Below are positions 62,224-64,000 of a stretch of 64,000 bases of DNA, in pieces; the stretch's first letter is position 1; each line of letters opens with the position of its first letter. Location of the stretch: the NCBI RefSeq assembly GCF_018326425.1, contig NZ_AP024601.1, positions 153,501 through 217,500 of the forward strand, given 5' to 3'. The DNA comes from Polycladomyces abyssicola. Its GTDB lineage: Bacteria; Bacillota; Bacilli; Thermoactinomycetales; JIR-001. Below the pieces are notes generated by a model that had not been told where the DNA came from, did no database searches, and saw nothing but the letters and a program-made list of their open reading frames with translations. The position numbers were made by a program, and so were the translations under genes.

Positions 62224-62253
62224 TAATATGGATGAAATCCGCTTCGATTATGC
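62224..62253 (-). promoter_or_regulatory. Candidate sigma-G promoter for gerD
   Basis: On the minus strand GCATA (62253-62249), 18 nt, CATATTA (62230-62224). This matches the forespore sigma-G/F pattern (GNATA-type -35, CATNNTA -10). gerD is sigma-G dependent in B. subtilis. Confidence 0.7.
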
Positions 62254-62278
62254 CGACTGGCCAAAGGGGTTCTCCATT

Positions 62279-62287
62279 TGGTACAAT
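62279..62287 (+). promoter_or_regulatory. Extended -10 promoter for kbaA
   Basis: TGGTACAAT, extended -10 without a clear -35, 37 nt ahead of the kbaA ATG and divergent to gerD. Confidence 0.5.
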
Positions 62288-62323
62288 CCAGTTGCAGTGA
62301 GTGAAACGGGGAGCGACGAAACA

Positions 62324-62911
62324 ATGACGCTACGGAAATGGTTTTATCTGTTTTGGACGACGATGGTGTGGGGGGCGGTTGGCGCCGTCGTGGTAGGCGG
62401 AGTGCTCAATGGGATAGCAGGACCGCTCGGTTTGGACATCAAAAAACAACTGTTTGCGGGTCTGATGTTTGCAGCAGTGGCGGAACTGGGGTTTTTTGCT
62501 TATTTGATGTTCAACTGGCTGGGTAACGGATTTTTCCGCGATCCGTTTTGGTTTCGCTTGATTCAGGTGTTGCTGACTGTTTTGGTGTTGGTTGATCTGG
62601 CTTATTTGCGCATTGTGAAGTTTGGCGAAGTCGGCGGGATTTGGCCCCAGTTGGGACTGCCGATCAGTGTCCTGATCCTCGCATGGATTGTAGCCTATGT
62701 CAAAGTCCGCCTGACGAATCGGACCGCTTTTATACCGACACTGTTTTTCATGGTGGTTGCCACCATCATGGAAGCGGGGCCCTCGTTGAAACAAGCGCCC
62801 CTTGTGATGGTGTTTTTCATGGTTCTCACGCTGATGGTGTGCAATGCCTGGCAGATTTTGCAGTTGCACCGGTTGGTAGCGCCAACCAGCAGGTCAGGAG
62901 AAAAGACATAA
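62324..62911 (+). CDS. kbaA: KinB-signalling pathway activation membrane protein KbaA
   Basis: 195 residues, six hydrophobic helices, no soluble domain. RKWFYLFWTTMVWGAVGAVV start and KTRAFIPTLFFMVVATIMEA-type loop (LTNRTAFIPTLFFMVVATIM). Needed for KinB input into the sporulation phosphorelay. ATG 62324 is chosen by length and conservation; GGGGAGC lies about 10 nt upstream. Operon partner none. Confidence 0.88.
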   Translation: MTLRKWFYLFWTTMVWGAVGAVVVGGVLNGIAGPLGLDIKKQLFAGLMFAAVAELGFFAYLMFNWLGNGFFRDPFWFRLIQVLLTVLVLVDLAYLRIVKFGEVGGIWPQLGLPISVLILAWIVAYVKVRLTNRTAFIPTLFFMVVATIMEAGPSLKQAPLVMVFFMVLTLMVCNAWQILQLHRLVAPTSRSGEKT

Positions 62912-62967
62912 ACACGGTCAGGCCAAAAATTTCAGAATAGGGATTCATGATCCATTGAAGAGTGAAA

Positions 62968-63011
62968 GCCATCTCCCAGCTGGATTTGGACGACACGGGA
63001 GACGGCTTTTT
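62968..63011 (+). terminator. Terminator between kbaA and pdaB (convergent)
   Basis: GCCATCTCCC (62968-62977) / GGGAGACGGC (62997-63006) with one mismatch, then five Ts on the plus strand. The minus-strand tail has only three Ts, so it may work weakly for pdaB too. Confidence 0.7.
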
Positions 63012-63049
63012 GCAAAATGGACCGGCAGTTTCACTTACGTACAGGTTGT

Positions 63050-63814
63050 TCATTCCACCGCTTTGGTGTCTGTCTTGGCACCGGCGATCAATTCAGAGAC
63101 AGTAACGAATTTGTACCCTTTGGATGTCAATCCATCGATGATCTGCGGAAGTGCTTCGTGAGTCTGTTTGCAGGAATCGCTCGCATGCATAAGGATGATG
63201 TCGCCGGGATGGGCCTTGCTTAAAACACGGCTGACGATTTTTTGCGTGCCGGGATTCATCCAGTCCAGGGAATCCGTATCCCACTGGATTGTCGTATACC
63301 CCAGGCTGTTTGCGATACGCAGGACTCGTTTATCGAAGTCGCCATTGGGAAACCGGATCAGGTTTGGCTCTTTGCTTGTCACTTTGGAGAGAATTTGGTG
63401 CGCTTTCGTGATTTGCGTGCGGATTTGTGCTTCGTTGTACTGGCTGTAGTTGTCGTGACGATGGCCGTGCGAGCCGATTTCATATCCGGCATCCACGATG
63501 CGTTTGACAATGTCGGGATGACTTTCCGCCCAAGGGGACGACAGGAAGAAAGTCGCCTTTTTCACCCCTTTTTGTTCCAATACATCCAAAATGGGACCGG
63601 CTCTCTCCTCCCCCCAACTGATGTCGAACGTCAAGGCAATTTCCTTCTTCTGTGTATCCACGCTGTAGACAGCTGACGGCCCGGAATCGAACGGCAGGAA
63701 CACTTGGATATGCTGATGGTCGGCATAATAAATTCCCAAGGCAAAAAGAAGTGCGACGACGGCGATAAAATATCGTTTCAGCCGTTTACCGGACCAGATC
63801 CAGAAGAAATTCAT
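63050..63814 (-). CDS. pdaB: Sporulation polysaccharide deacetylase PdaB
   Basis: 254 residues, equal to B. subtilis PdaB as I recall. One N-terminal membrane anchor (about 15-31), then a NodB domain: ALTFDISWGEER (catalytic Asp), SHGHRHDNYSQ (metal histidines), LIRFPNGDFD and ILMHASDS. Needed for stable spore cortex. ATG 63814 is 5 nt after AAGGAGGTG; an upstream start adds six residues. Confidence 0.95.
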   Translation of the reverse strand: MNFFWIWSGKRLKRYFIAVVALLFALGIYYADHQHIQVFLPFDSGPSAVYSVDTQKKEIALTFDISWGEERAGPILDVLEQKGVKKATFFLSSPWAESHPDIVKRIVDAGYEIGSHGHRHDNYSQYNEAQIRTQITKAHQILSKVTSKEPNLIRFPNGDFDKRVLRIANSLGYTTIQWDTDSLDWMNPGTQKIVSRVLSKAHPGDIILMHASDSCKQTHEALPQIIDGLTSKGYKFVTVSELIAGAKTDTKAVE

Positions 63815-63867
63815 CCCTCCACCTCCTTGCAATACGGATTGGGAAACCTGTCCTTTGTCCCATACTT

Positions 63868-63896
63868 AAATGTATGGAGGGACGAGCCGCGATATG
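63868..63896 (-). promoter_or_regulatory. Candidate sigma-E promoter for pdaB
   Basis: On the minus strand CATATC (63896-63891), 14 nt, CATACATTT (63876-63868), a near-consensus sigma-E -10. Spacer and -35 equal those at cwlD. The -10 also lies in an inverted repeat CCATAC / GTATGG (63860-63865, 63872-63877). Confidence 0.7.
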
Positions 63897-63943
63897 ATCA
63901 AAAAAGGGACAGATTCATCCCGGCGTGAAAGGGGAAAGTGGAC

Positions 63944-64000
63944 ATGGTACGATTGATGCGGGCGCTGCGAGAGGAACGACGGTGGATTGCGGTGGCAGGG
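63944..64000 (+). CDS. Start of an unidentified gene (cut by window end)
   Basis: ATG 63944 behind GAAAGGGGAAAG opens a frame of 19 codons to the window end (MVRLMRALREERRWIAVAG), arginine-rich then hydrophobic, possibly the N-terminus of a membrane protein. Too short to identify. It is divergent from pdaB. Confidence 0.4.
   Translation, partial: MVRLMRALREERRWIAVAG

Overview
The window is a moderately GC-rich chromosome segment from an endospore-forming Firmicute. Gene order from clpC through the ribosomal superoperon to pdaB follows the Bacillus subtilis origin-proximal region almost gene for gene. Sporulation genes (sigH, cwlD, gerD, kbaA, pdaB), zinc-type L33/S14/L36, a Zn-finger adenylate kinase and frequent GTG/TTG starts behind strong GGAGG sites all fit Bacillales. 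A Thermoactinomycetaceae-like member is my guess from codon use and gene order, not something I can prove.

Layout. 1-10.2 kb: clpC (3' part), radA, disA, pssA, a reversed small conserved gene, carD, yacL, ispD-ispF, gltX. 10.3-15.5 kb: a cysteine T-box controlling cysE-cysS-mrnC, then a dispersed repeat, rlmB, rae1 and sigH. 15.7-20.1 kb: rpmG-secE-nusG, rplK-rplA, rplJ-rplL with an L10-type leader attenuator, and a RsmC-like methylase. 20.3-32.7 kb: rpoB, rpoC, an L7Ae-like protein, rpsL, rpsG, fusA, tuf. 33-48.4 kb: the S10-spc-alpha cluster (rpsJ to rplQ) including secY, adk, map, a KOW protein, infA, rpoA. 48.5-53.2 kb: ecfA1-ecfA2-ecfT, truA, rplM-rpsI. 53.6-64 kb: ybaK-like gene, cwlD, salA, an accessory block (fetAB plus two tandem secreted CWB2-repeat proteins), then gerD, kbaA, pdaB and the first codons of another gene.

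Most of the window is essential housekeeping, so novelty sits in details. (1) rplO is frameshifted: comparison with the family implies a 7-nt loss in the conserved GTKGQKAR segment, and restoring 7 nt gives exactly 146 residues; a slippery C-AAA-AAG lies at the break. (2) A roughly 220-bp intergenic repeat with long inverted ends occurs at least five times (two forward, one reverse, one internally deleted, one fragment), always right behind a gene, and in one case it supplies the stop codon of ecfT. (3) A 28-bp perfect palindrome spans the stop codon of fetB. (4) About 5.4 kb (fetAB plus two CWB2 paralogs with matching promoters) is inserted between salA and gerD. (5) Candidate sigma-E promoters precede cwlD and pdaB, and a candidate sigma-G promoter precedes gerD. 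No rRNA, tRNA, CRISPR array, IS transposase or phage gene was seen.
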